Assembly: GCA_027627225.1 (NCBI GenBank)
Contig: CM051033.1
Location: forward strand, 52,672,410-52,736,409
DNA length: 64,000 bases
Source of the DNA: Congeria kusceri
Taxonomy: Eukaryota; Mollusca; Bivalvia; Myida; Dreissenidae
Direction: 5' to 3'
How positions within the stretch are numbered: the first letter of the stretch is position 1; every line of letters begins with the position of its first letter. Positions 10,425-22,233 of the stretch are shown here, piece by piece. A program made the position numbers and the translations under genes. The notes under the pieces are model-generated. The model was not told the origin of the DNA. It did no database searches and saw nothing but the letters and a program-made list of their open reading frames with translations.

Positions 10425-10735
10425 GGATGGTGCTATGGCTGCTACTAGTGATGCTGATGCTATTGCTACTTTGCTGTTGCTGCTTGCACTGCTGCGGACG
10501 ATGCTGGCACTACTCTTGTTGTTGCTGCTAGCACTGCTGCTGCTTGCTCTGCTGCTGACAGTGCTACTGGCACTGCTGTTGTCGCTATTGATGCTGCTAC
10601 TGGCAGTGCTGCTGTTGCTGCTGTCGCTGCTGTGGTTGTTACTTCTGCTGCTGCTGCTGTTATTTCTCTTGTTGACGCTATTGCTGTTGCTGCTGGCGCT
10701 GCTCTGATTCTGTGGCTGGATGTAAGTGGTTGTTG
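10425..10735 (+). repeat. Imperfect CTG/TTG trinucleotide tract
   Basis: About 300 bp of impure CTG, TTG, CTA and GCT triplets (CAG/CAA on minus). The plus-strand frame is almost all Leu and the minus strand is Gln/Ser/Ala rich. There is no conserved flanking protein sequence, so this is read as a microsatellite-like tract and not a gene. Confidence 0.8.
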
Positions 10736-12748
10736 TTGTTAATGACTATAACTTATAGGGTTTAAATGAAACACAATCAGTATATAATGATCAACACGTT
10801 TATTAGGGTTTTGAATAGAATGTAGTATTCAAAAGCGATGTAAAATGCTATAATTAAAAAATCTTAGTGCAATGCAACCTAATACTTTTGCTGTTGAAAG
10901 TACTACAATTGACAAAAAGAGATATAGACTATTATATTACAACATTCTGATAACTGGTATTCAATATATATATAAATCCTATGTAGAATATCGAATACTT
11001 AATATCCTAGATATGACGCTCACCTAAATGCTGTTCTTGAATTTTGTAAGTTTCAAAGTGCCAAAAATGATAAAAACGAAATAGAGGTCTGCGCACCAAA
11101 AACGGTTAGAGTCCTCGCACAGATGCCCGCAAGCTATTTATAACCGCACACAGTGCAACGCTGGTATGCAACATGTTGCATTGTGGCATGCAACACGTTG
11201 CGTTGTGGTATGCAACACGTTGCGTTGTGGCATGCAACACGGTTTGTTGAATGACGCACAAATTGTGGCAACTAGGAGCGTCTCATGTACAATGACGTGT
11301 ACTAATGATAAAAGTTAAGTTTTGTAATAAATCACCACTAGACATATAATAAAGCATTATTTTATGTCTTAAACACAATTCAAATCTACTTACTACAATT
11401 ATTAGTGCAAGAAAGTATATTTTCGGCAGTTGGATTGCACACAGGAAGTAAACAAAACAACTATAGAGATGGTTGACATGAAAACGTTCGAATGAACGCT
11501 GTGACAGTATAAATTCATTAAACATTAAACATTGTCAAAAATCATTTAAGGCACATATTACCTAGCTTTGTGGATAAATATAGTAGACACTTAATTGAAA
11601 TAAACTGACAAATGGTAAGAATACGTCTCTAAAGATAAAAATGAGGCGTATAAACAAAATGGGCTTCGCAGAAAACAGTGACAAAGCATTGGATTATTTA
11701 CGTTTAAGGCAAAAATAGATGAATTACTGGCGAAACATATGCATTAAGTAGATCGTGTTGTTAATGTAATACAGAAACGCTGCACAATCGTTGTGGAACA
11801 GCCAGTGACTATCACAAAATTCAGTATCATCTTAAAGACAATTAACATGGACAAAGTTTAAAAGCTAAGTAATTTCTATTCATACAACTCATGCTAACCC
11901 TCAACAATATGGGTACCAAAAAAAAGTGCCAAAGTACATAACAAAAAAAATTCATGAACAGTATATAGGAAGTTAAAGTTCATTTTATGTATTAAAAAAT
12001 TGCCAAAGCAAAACAGCTGCAAAGCTCTTCATCTGTGTCAAAATTGTATGCGGGGGTAATAATCACCTTTAATCATAGTTTGAGTTCTATAAATTTTGTG
12101 CGTGGATAATATGAAAGCATATATGAAATTTAACGTTTACTGAATGTACAAAAATGATTGTGAACTTGATACAGACTCCGTATTGTCGGTATGCCGCTTA
12201 AAATATCATATAATATATGCATAATTCCACACATAGCATAGTAGCAATGAATTGCATCATTTACAATGCGTGTGTATAAAAACAGTATAACACAGATTAA
12301 TACTCCTTTCCGTGCTAACAACTATAAGGAAACAGAAATATCAGACCTTGTCCAATGGCCATCTAGTCAACAAATGTTTTGTTATATAATATATAAATAG
12401 TTTTGTAATATTTTCATACAATAAAATGCTCAGATCATCTTTAATTTTGAACCGGCTTGCTCATACTCTTAGTTTTATATAGACGGGCTTATCACATTAT
12501 CCTGCTCTCAAGTAATGAGAAAAAAGAGTTCGGGCTTGCTTGGCCAAATTGCAAATTTCAATCACTGTTAAACGACAATGCCAGAATAGTAGGGGTTTTA
12601 GCTGTAGAAACTATAACATCTTTGACACAACAAATCGCATGATCCAGGTTTCTTGATCATTGGACATGCAATAACCCAATTAAATTGGCCATCTAGTCAA
12701 CACGTTTTGTTATATAATCTATATTTATTTTACTAGCAAAATAGCAGA
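10736..12748. other. No gene recognised; AT-rich, with small repeats
   Basis: The stretch holds a 22 bp tandem repeat (11166-11250) and a 45 bp direct repeat (about 12352-12398 and 12682-12728, starting GGCCATCTAGTCAACA). The short open frames show no domain or codon signal. Confidence 0.6.
11166..11250 (+). repeat. 22 bp tandem repeat built on a GCAACRYGTTGC palindrome
   Basis: Units start at 11166, 11188 and 11210, with a partial fourth at 11232. Each reads ATGCAAC, AYGTTGC, RTTGTGG. In the first unit GCAACATGTTGC is a perfect 12 bp palindrome; in the others it is ACACGT. Confidence 0.85.
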
Positions 12749-12931
12749 TCGAGGGTTGCCCCCAAGACTGTAGTAACTGCATATTTTTACAAAATGGACT
12801 TTTTTTCATGTTTATATGTGTTTTATATATTTTACATTACTGCACTAAGTAGTTTGGATTTATTCTTGAAAAAACATATATAATATCTAAATTGCAATAA
12901 AGTCTTAACTCATTTTGCAATAAATAGTTCC

Positions 12932-12969
12932 TGCAATACTGTAGTAACTCAACTTACTACAGTATTGCA
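12932..12969. repeat. Perfect 16 bp subterminal palindrome (left)
   Basis: The arms at 12932-12947 (TGCAATACTGTAGTAA) and 12954-12969 are perfect inverted copies around a 6-base spacer. The motif is that of the terminal repeat of the same element and recurs near 13010 (CAACACAGTAGTAACTCAAC). Confidence 0.9.
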
Positions 12970-14417
12970 CGTACATTTTTATTAACTTGTATTCAATTTT
13001 CTCCTGCAACACAGTAGTAACTCAACCCAAAACAATAAATGTGATGTCATAATGTTTATGACATCATCATTTTATTAATATATTGGAAAAACAAACTTGA
13101 ACTTTTTATAAATACTATGCTTATAGTATTGTAACTACTAATTTTATAGTCAGAATTAGTCACTACTTTACAATCACAGATAGAAATACATATTTTCATG
13201 CAGATCTTAAACCAAGTTTAAGATAAGACTATGACATTATTGTGCAGCTGTCATACTTTATCATAATTTAAGTTATTTATTTATTAATTGCTTATAATGA
13301 GTTGTTGAAATTATCATAGTGAATGATTTGAAGTTTTAACTTTAGATCAGTGTTAACACCCACATTTCAGTATTCTCAACATCTCCTTAATTTTCTCAGA
13401 ATACAGGGTTCCTATTCAAGTGGATGAAACTGTTCCTTGATCGAAATTGTAACCTTTACCTTGTCGTTTTTTTACATTACAAAATACAATTCATAACTGT
13501 AATGTTGCTGGCGAAACTATTTACTATAGTGGGTTAATAACCATGTTATTAAAGTGTCATAATAAAGTATTATGATGGGTATTTCTTTTTTGAGCCTCAT
13601 AGTCAAAATTATTGTGGTATGTTCACCTCAGATGGAAAAGCAGCATTGACTTCACATGATGTCCACTCTATTTGATTGTTTATAAGGAATTTATCTGCCT
13701 CCTTTACACTTTCTAGACCTATTCTATTTGAAATTGTTCAAGCAAAATCTAGAACATAATGATTCAGACAGTCAATTTTCAGGTTTTGAGCTATTCTATG
13801 AAGGAGAATCTCATGGAAATTGCATAGACTAGCACATTATGTTTTTATGCCCCAACATGAATTTTTTGTATTGATGCGGGAGACATACAGTTATTGTCCT
13901 GTTTTTCTGTCTGATTGAGGTTAACTAGATTTTACCATTTCGTCAAACACCCGGATACTTATACAGTTGTTGCTTATAACCATTCCTAATCCACCCATAT
14001 CACCCAGCCTCACGTTAACCTAGTCCTTGACCTAATTTGACTTGTACCCAAAGGGCAATGCTCAAAGGGTCCACCATCCCTTTTATCTACTGTCACTTCA
14101 CCAGTAGATTGCTCAAATTTTCACAAAGATTTGCATCAGTACTGTTGTTTGCATCCACAGAGTCTAAGACTAGATTTGCTGTTAATAGTGGTGGAGCACT
14201 ATCATTAACTAGTATTTGCCACATCAGAACTAATTCAATATTGAAGTGTAACTGTGTTGGTGAGACAAATGCAAAGACCAATTCAATAAGTGTAACTATA
14301 TTGGTAAGATTAGAAATATATAGCTAATGGTGAATATGGTATTTTGAATCATTTAATTACCTACACAAATTTAAAATATATTCTGAATTGTTTGAATTTA
14401 TTTTTAATTTTCACATA
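12970..14417. other. No gene recognised; interior of the 6.5 kb element
   Basis: AT-rich sequence. Around 13840-14060 there is degenerate repeat-like text (TTTATGCCCCAACATG, CAAAGGGCAATGCTCAAAGG). A 96-residue open frame at 14037-14327 shows no domain. Confidence 0.5.
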
Positions 14418-16044
14418 AGGCCACAACAAATTGATCAGTTGTTCTGCGGATTTTGTCCAAAAAATTGGAGCGAGCGAGCGAAATAAAAATAAAAATATTT
14501 TTTTTCCATTTTCGATAAAATCGGAGGCGAGCGAAAAGCGCAAAATAAAAAAACATCCTATCATGCCCATAGTGTTTAAAAATTACTCCCAAACGCAATC
14601 ATAACTTGATATCTTGTCAATAATTTCTTCTTCATCTGCTCTGTTCCATAAATTGTTGTCAAAATCAATATATATGTAATAAACGAAGCAACTAATTTCT
14701 CCATTTCTTCGTTGACCATGTCCTGCAAAGGTTTTTGTGCAACAAGTCTTCAATAGTGATTCTGCTCTGCTATTAAATTAACGACCGGCAGTAAATACTA
14801 AATAGCCAAATCTTAACTATAAGAAAGTAGACCTTTTACAAGGTAATTGTCAGAATATATATTTGATACACCAAGTCATTCACTACCGACAGTTTAATAA
14901 CATGAATATGAAATGTCATACAACAAAACAATTTAGGAATCACTAGTATAAGATCTGCATCTTTAAATGACACGACGAAACAACTGGACGCCACCATTTT
15001 TTAAACCGTAAACCAGGACTCACACTGGCTCTTATTTTTCTTGAGCCATTTTTTTTATCGACTCGCAACATCGTTGCGTGTTTCCATGTCAGGGAATAGT
15101 TATATCTTACTGTTTTAATTGCTATAAAATTATACTTCACTGTGCTGTATTATATTAATTAATTATGGCATTAACAAAAGCATTAGTATACGTCGATTTT
15201 TATATTAACATTTTTCTTAATTGTTCATTGCAGTAAACTTGGATAATTATTTTTTATTTAAACATACAATCTTAAAACTATCTACAAGTTATTAACAAAA
15301 TATATCCATAAAGAAATTAAAATTAATAACTAACATTATGACTTGGCTTGCCCTGTTAAATGTACCTTAATATATAAAGGCTGAACAAAATGTACACCAA
15401 ACAGATACGTTGAATTTATAAAATGGACATGTCAGAAACAACTTATATGTGTGGATATTAGAAGTAAGAAATCAAGGACAAACCGCTGGTCAAAACTGTC
15501 CGAAATGTAAACATACCCGATAATCAGTCCATTTGACATAATCCAGACATCCAATTTCACACATCCTTTATCAACAAGATAATCCTTTTATTAACTGTTA
15601 ATTAACTGCTGATATTACGAGAGCTTGCTAGCAATCATCTTTAATTAGGCAATGAATGCTGACAAACAGCTCGTTGTGTTTTCACAAGTTTGATAAAACA
15701 TGATAAGAAATTGCCGAGTTGAAATACACATGGCAGCTGTGCCAGACTGGCTGTTGGCGAGTAAAGGTCTGGGTCATAAATTGTGTGCTCTGGACATTAA
15801 CCAGTCGCTGCAAAGTGCCTTATTCACGTCTATATCAGTACCAATTGCTTGTTATGATTTGGGTATACCACGAAGACGGCGTTTAACGTAAAATGAGACT
15901 CATTAATAAAAACTTCATTTAAAAAAATCGGATGCGGGGCAAACTTGTAGGTGCGGCGCAAAATAAAAATATTTTTTTTTTTTTCGATTTACGATTTTAA
16001 GGTGCGGCAAATCCGACGAACATCTGATCAATTTGTTGTTGCCT
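14418..16044. mobile_element. 1.6 kb nested element with inverted ends AGGCMACAACAAATTGATCAG
   Basis: Left end 14418-14444 and right end 16018-16044 are inverted copies (25 of 27 match). Inside each end is a run of GAGCGAGCG or GTGCGGCG with A/T tracts (14468-14545; 15935-16010). The interior (14600-15930) has short frames only and no transposase motif. This is probably a non-autonomous DNA transposon lying within the larger inverted-repeat interval. Confidence 0.6.
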
Positions 16045-16139
16045 AATTGTATCAATTATTAGTTTGCTGATCTAATTAATATCTTAATTTTTCATGGAAG
16101 CACATTGCTGGGACAGTTGTGATATAATCTAACATTGGT

Positions 16140-16320
16140 TTTACTGAAACTGATGGATGCTCCCCAATGTACTTTGCCAAGAAATGGAAATGCATTGAGA
16201 AGGGCAGAGATATTAAAATAATTAGTGAACACCACTACAATTGCAGGACCAAATATGCTTTCAAAACTGTATTTGAGCATGACTCAAACATTTCATACGA
16301 ACATGCCCATCAATAAAAAA
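16140..16320. repeat. Interspersed repeat fragment
   Basis: ACTGATGGATGCTCCCC followed at similar spacing by AGATATTAAA also occurs at 9278-9335, so this is a dispersed family. The extent is uncertain. Confidence 0.45.
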
Positions 16321-16718
16321 TTGAAAATCCAAAATCCAGGCTTATACCTACAAAATCATTCAAAGCGGTGGGACATCACAGTATTATGATCAATTCATCC
16401 TGGTAATTTAACTTTCCATCAAGTATCACAGAATTTCATTCAACATGTGATAAGTACTTGCAAAGAAACAAATCATGCACTATTTACTGTGTAAAGTACG
16501 TATTTTTATCACATCTTCGCTGTGGCATTGACGAAATAACACCCCGTGGGATAAACTTTCCACACTGTGAAATATAGCAAACACGCGCAGTTTAATGACG
16601 TCATGTTGATTAAGTTCGTGACGTCTATATTTTTCCTGTTACTTAATGTGTTTTCGTTAGTTTATTTCCAAAAGAAAGGCAGAAACTGATGGAAATGATA
16701 TGATAAACACTAGGATTC

Positions 16719-16809
16719 GTGTTGAATATAGAGAAGTTTATCTTGCTCGCCAAGGCTCGTGTTTCCAGTGTTCTAAGCTTCGCAAGAAAAACTTCTCTAT
16801 ATTCAACAC
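16719..16809. repeat. 28 bp-arm inverted repeat (hairpin)
   Basis: Arms 16719-16746 and 16782-16809 pair with one mismatch (20 perfect bases at the outer end, GTGTTGAATATAGAGAAGTT) around a 35-base loop. Open frames on both strands here are mirror images caused by the hairpin. Confidence 0.9.
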
Positions 16810-16984
16810 TAACCATGTATACTTCTATACCTACCTCTATATCGAGGATTTTTACCCATATTGCCCCCAGAAGACTTGTTAGTTTGGTCACGGGGGATAG
16901 TGCAAAATACAGGAAAAGCCCCATTTCAGCGGTAACCCTTGGTCTTTTAGTTCCCGGTGTGAAGCACCAAGTACACAGCACCTC

Positions 16985-17110
16985 GGTTTAACGTCTCATG
17001 TGAAAGACAAGTTAGTAGGTTAGGGTGTAGCTGGGAATCAAACCTGCGACCCCTGTTGTGAAGCCAGTGTGTTACCACTGGAACATGGATCCACCCACAA
17101 CCTTTAAAGG
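16985..17110 (-). repeat. tRNA-derived SINE-like fragment
   Basis: On the minus strand an A-box-like TTCCAGTGGTAACACACTGG (17065-17084) is followed by a B-box GGTTTGATTCC (17034-17044) at tRNA-like spacing. No complete acceptor stem is formed, so it is a SINE head and not a tRNA gene. Confidence 0.5.
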
Positions 17111-18690
17111 CAGATAACTCCAAGAAAAGTCACTGAAGCGGAGCGTCGTGCAAGCCCAGTCATGAAGCTTCCCAAAAGTTAGATTAAAAAATTCTGGCCA
17201 GAAGTTGTTGAGGAACAACCTGGACAAGAATAGTGCATTACATACTTATTTTAGAAGTCCCATAACACTAAGAAAAATCATTGAATCAAAACTTCGACTT
17301 GGTAATGAAGCTTCCCAAAAAGTTATATTGAATTCTGTCCAGTAGTTGCATATAAACTAACTAGAAAAGAACTATGCAAAACATACTGTCCCATAAATCT
17401 GAGGGAAACTATTGGAGCAGAACATCCTGGTTCAGTGCACACATCCTCTAATCCTGTTAATTAAGCTTTCCATACCATTAAGTGTCATTAAAATGCCAGT
17501 GGGTGCTGAGAAATAGGGCTGACAAGAATCGTGGACTATATACAAATTCCAGCCCCATAACTCTGAGAAAAATAATTGAAGCAGAACATCGTGGTTCAGT
17601 GCACACTTCCTCTTGTTAATTAAGCTTCACATTAAGTTTTATTGATTATGGGCCAATGTTTGCTGAGAAATAGCTCGGACAAGAATTGTGCAATATATAC
17701 TAATACAATATATACTAATTTTATACATTCCCATTTCTCTCAGAAAAAATCACTGAAGTTGAATTTCCTGGTTCAGTGCACAACTCTTCTTGGTAATGAA
17801 GCTTTCCTTCAAGTTTCATTGAGTTTTGGCTAGTAGTTGCAAATAAATTGTGCACTATATATTAATTTCATAGATCTTCAAAGTCCCTTTAACTCTGAGA
17901 ATTATAAGGGCTGTAGAAAGACAGCACACTCGACTTTTCTTGCACTTGTCAGAATTGCTGGCATTGTTTTCTTAAACTAACTGTTTGGACAGTATAGCCA
18001 ATTAAAGTTCTCACTTTTACAATGTGAATAGCATTTTTATAATTTTCAAATAGTAAACATGACGACACCCACCCCACCCCAAACGCAATCCAAAGTAAAG
18101 TACTGCTAAAGCGAGTCTATGCATTCATTCTTGAAGATTCCCCCACGCCACAAACATTTTCAAGCGTAAAAAGGTCCATAATTTTGACACATTTTAAACA
18201 AAGAATAAAATCCCTCAAGCCAGTTCCAAGAAATTAGCTTATCGAAAAACTAAAACCTATCCAAATAGCTTATGTAAATTTTCCAAGTGTAAAAGAAGGC
18301 CCAGAATTGAGACACATTTTAATCTAGAGTTACCAAACTTGGCCTATATTTCATATTCATATCAATATGGGTAATACATGTTTTAAATTTGAATACAATC
18401 CCTCAAGCCATTCCTAAGAAACCGAAAAACGTTTTCCTAGCTGGGACGCCAGTGCTGACGCTGAGGGGTAGCTTGCCGTTTCTTCGAAAAGTTGGGATAA
18501 CAATCATTGAAGTGAAACGTTGTGGTTTAGTGCACTCTTTATCTTAAACATGAGGCTTCCCATTAGGGGCAGTGGATACTGAGAAATAGCCCAGATGAGA
18601 AAACGAGTCAGAAGGACAGACGGACGGAAAAAGTATTGAATACATATGCGCCCCCAAAGTTTTTTGGGGAACATATCAATGGAACAAAAA
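17105..18690 (+). repeat. Tandem-repeat element, about 150 bp units, ending GACAGACGGACGG
   Basis: Units share AACTCTGAGAAAAATCATTGAAG, GTGGTTCAGTGCACAC and GAGAAATAGCCCGGACAAG landmarks, near 17112, 17270, 17396, 17555, 17740 and, after an interruption, 18497. It ends with GGACAGACGGACGGAAAA (about 18614) and a GCCCCCAAAGTTTTTTGGGG hairpin (about 18650-18670). A second repeat interrupts the array at 17906-18496. Confidence 0.65.
17906..18496 (+). repeat. Interspersed repeat inserted in the tandem element
   Basis: It runs from AAGGGCTGTAGAAAGACAGC to TTCTTCGAAAAGTTGGGATAA and splits a unit of the surrounding array: AACTCTGAGA is on the left and AATCATTGAAGTG on the right. Non-coding. Confidence 0.5.
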
Positions 18691-18964
18691 TTGCAATGCA
18701 ATTTTTTTTCAATCTATCACATCTTATTCTTGGGAATCAGTTGATATAATTTTGTATGTACATGTACACAGACATTGGATTCTGATTACAATTTGCATAA
18801 AATTATGTCAGCACAAATAGCCAAATTTGTCGAAAATATATACATTTATGTATTTAAATATTTAGAAAAATAAAATATTTCAATTGTATTCTAAATTGCA
18901 TTATGCTTTCTTTAGCACTTACTATTGAATTGCAGTGAAGAAAACATAATAACATTGATAATAT

Positions 18965-19010
18965 TTCCTGCAATACTGTTGTAAGTTGACTTACTACAGT
19001 ATTGCAGGAA
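18965..19010. repeat. 21 bp subterminal palindrome (right)
   Basis: The arms TTCCTGCAATACTG and its inverse (18965-18985 and 18990-19010) match with one mismatch around a 4-base spacer. It mirrors the left subterminal palindrome in sequence and in distance-from-end class. Confidence 0.9.
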
Positions 19011-19254
19011 AATGTATTTCCCAAACAAGACCAGTTTCAGCGCAGAGTGTAGTAAGTCAAGTAATTCTTCATATTTACTATTTTATTGAAGATTATACTT
19101 ATTTATTTATATGTATGGTTTATGTCCTCCATTTTTAACCAAATATTGACATATTTTGTAGAGTACACTCATAATTGAGAATATATTTAGTTTTTTTGCT
19201 TCTCCTGTAAAATTTCTAAAAGGCAGTTACTACAGTCTTGCGGGCAACCCTCGA

Positions 19255-21035
19255 GATGAACTTATTATAATCCAACGCCGATTTGTTATTCTAATAATCT
19301 CACCACATTCTGATAAATTCGAAAAATAACCTACTAAATCAAACAAAACACATAAAATGACGTAACGAAAATAAACAAAATCACCTCATTGTTGTATGTA
19401 AACAGAAAAGAACGCTGTGTAATGCTGGTTTCACTGTTACTTGTACAGTTTTTAATGCACATCTTTTTTTTTATCCCATATAACTTTAGGTAAGAGTTCT
19501 GGTTCCCGTTGATGTGTGTGAATTGCAATGTGCAAGCCGGGTAAACATTTTGGGAAATCCACAAATCTATTTTTAGCGCATAAGACATAAGTTTAGGCCA
19601 TGCGACATCACTTTTATTTTCAGTCATCGATGGCTGTTCGAACCAATTGGAGAGCGTCTCTTTATAGATTATATAACAAATATCGCTATTATACAAAGCG
19701 TTATAATAACTATTAACATCTATGTATAAGATTCATCATCAAAACCACTCATCGGCGTTTATTTACTAGATTCAAATATCGGTTGGATATGGCGTCACAT
19801 CGTTTCCTGAATATAAAATTTAAAAAAAGATAAATACATTTACATATATAACACAGCGTGTGACATATACGAGCATATTTCGAATTAAGTAGCCAATATT
19901 TAATAATCATTCGGTTTGTGTTATATCTCCAATACGCAACGAGTTCCAGTGATCCTTTAACACATCGACAATGCTTTTTCCAAACTACAATGAGCAGGTT
20001 ATTGGCATAAAACAAACACTGAATAATTTTTAAAACAAAAATGAACACATAATTATAAGGCTGATGCAACGAAGTAGCTTAAAGGGTCAAAGTTTATAAC
20101 AGGTTTTGTAATAAATTGCATTTGTTGCACATTACTTATAATTTACTAAACTATGAAAAAATAGAAAGACACAATAGTATGCTTTATAAAACATCAACAT
20201 TTAAAAACATTCCTATTAACAACTTAATTGACTTGGAATAGGACACCCGCATTTTAGGGACCCATTAAAAACCTCATTTAGATACCTTGAATTAAAAAGT
20301 GTTTAAAAAAAAAAAAAAATACATGTATACTTTTTCATAAAATAAGGTTATACGTTAATCAGACAACATTCTTATACAGTCCAAACCATTGGATTCATGT
20401 TAAAGTGCTGTGGTGCAAAATATGTCCTTATCGTATTCATTTAATTGCTACATTTCGGCGCTATGTTAAATAGGTTAAATAAGAAATCACGATACATATG
20501 ATTTCACAAATATACTCTACACTATGAAAGTGTTTGTTGCTTTTGATTTGTTTCTTCAAAATCATTGAATGGAGATTGTATTATTCGAAGTAATCATCTT
20601 CTATTATTATATTCAGGAGAGTTTTGTTGTTGGTGGGTCCACGTTAAATTAGTTAAACAAGCAACAATAGCATAGGCTATCTTAACTCACATTAAATGTT
20701 TACTGACGGCTAAGACCGTATAATTCATCATTCACTTAATGGATTGATGCATGTCGTTTCTAAATATTATTCAGCGTTACAAAAATGTGTTGCAATTGTG
20801 AAATCAAGAGACGAAAGATTCACACTCGTTTTTACTATAACAGGTATTCTGACTTTTTGTTTATTGTACTCAAGTGTCATCAGTTTGTTTACACCTTTAC
20901 ATCGGACATTACTTTATAAAACGGTCAATGTTCATGATAACCCGGTGCTGTGAACATTTTGCTTCAATTCAATGTTAACATATATTCAACAGTAAAACGT
21001 ATGTGAGTACACGGCTGAATAATAATAATCGATTC
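19255..21035. other. No gene recognised
   Basis: AT-rich sequence with open frames of 60-120 codons on both strands (for example 19334-19696 and 19749-20069 on minus, 20744-20953 on plus) that lack domains. No repeat stands out. Confidence 0.45.
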
Positions 21036-21036
21036 A

Positions 21037-21772
21037 ATTTCTTTTAGACATTAACTACAGACATTTGACATACTACACTGCAAAATAGTCAATCACAAAT
21101 ACTACCTGTTGTATTGTATCCATCCAGGGAATGCATGTCTCTATTTACACGGCATTATTCGTGTCGTCCTCGTGCATGTATCTGTTCGAATGTCGTGGCT
21201 GAAATTAAAATTAAATTGAAACGAATGAATGGCTCATGTGGTATTCCACATACAACACATTCAATAATATGCGATATAGTAATTTTGTTGTCACGTGTAC
21301 AATCAATATATTTACAGCTACTGTCTTACTAGGACTTCCTTGAATGTGTAATTAATTGTAAAAATTATAGAAAAAACGATCTGAATGTCTTATATTTGAT
21401 GCCCAGCTATGTTCGTCTTGCTGAAGGATGTAAGTACTTTGTCGTCATTTACAAATGAATGATTTAAATCTTGTCGGCATATAGCACTACACAAACACTG
21501 GTTATTCTCAGAAAATCGAATCAATTTCTATTAGACATTAACTACAAACATTTGACGTACTACACTGCAAAAAAGTCAATCACAAATACTACCTTTTGTG
21601 TTGTATTCGTCATGTGAATGCATGTCTGTATGTCCACGGCATCATTCGTGTCGTCCTCGTGCGGGTATCTATTAGAATTTCGTGGCTGAAATTGAAATTG
21701 AATTGAAACGAATGAATGGCTCATTGTGATATTCCACATACAACACATTCAATAATATGCGATATAGTAATA
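21037..21772 (+). repeat. Local direct duplication, about 245 bp, offset about 489 bp
   Basis: Blocks 21037-21283 and 21527-21772 share TTAGACATTAACTAC, TACTACACTGCAAA, TCGTGTCGTCCTCGTGC and the closing CATTCAATAATATGCGATAT, about 85-90 percent alike by eye. The spacer between them is unlike the rest. Coding potential is not evident. Confidence 0.85.
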
Positions 21773-22233
21773 AACTCATGTATCTGTAATCTAAATAACA
21801 TGCAAGATAGTGTTTGTAAAAATATAAAACATGAAACGTCTTTAAAGCATCAGTGTGACTAAATAAATACATTAAATAAAGCATTCGAAAGTGTTCAATA
21901 ACGTTTGTATCATAGTCGCACGAATACAAGTATTACCCTATGCTATGAGAAAGTGTTGATATGTGTATTTTAGAATTTAAAACTATGATTCGTCTTTTGT
22001 ATAAGGCATATACAATATCGGCCATCGATGTTTAATCTAAGCTTGTTATTAAATATATAAAAAAAACAAATCATTACTCCAATACGTATCTTCAAAGGAC
22101 CTATAAACATATTTCAAAATCGGACACTGCCATATATCATGAAACGAAATACCAACTTATGACACAAAAATATTGGAATAAGCATCCGATGACATTGTTG
22201 CAATTATAAACGTTTATTAAAATATGTGCATCA
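21773..22233. other. No gene recognised
   Basis: AT-rich stretch downstream of the membrane-protein gene. AATAAA on minus at 22218-22213 is the only signal noted. Confidence 0.45.

Larger units (their letters stand above)
12749..19254. mobile_element. 6.5 kb interval bounded by 32 bp terminal inverted repeats
   Basis: Positions 12749-12780 and 19223-19254 are inverted copies, 31 of 32 bases identical, starting TCGAGGGTTGCCC and ending GTAGTAACTGC. Just inside each end are further copies of the same TGTAGTAACT motif arranged as palindromes (12932-12969; 18965-19010). The interior lacks a recognisable transposase and is filled by other repeats (14418-16044, 16719-16809, about 17000-18700), so it is best read as an old non-autonomous DNA element enlarged by nested insertions. 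No clear target duplication was found. Confidence 0.65.

Noticed and set aside
10405..10707. 100-codon Leu-rich open frame
   Set aside because: It is a translation of the impure CTG/TTG tract; no conserved flank or domain.
16643..16991. Open frames of 90-112 codons on both strands
   Set aside because: They mirror each other because of the 28 bp hairpin and repeat sequence; no independent coding signal.
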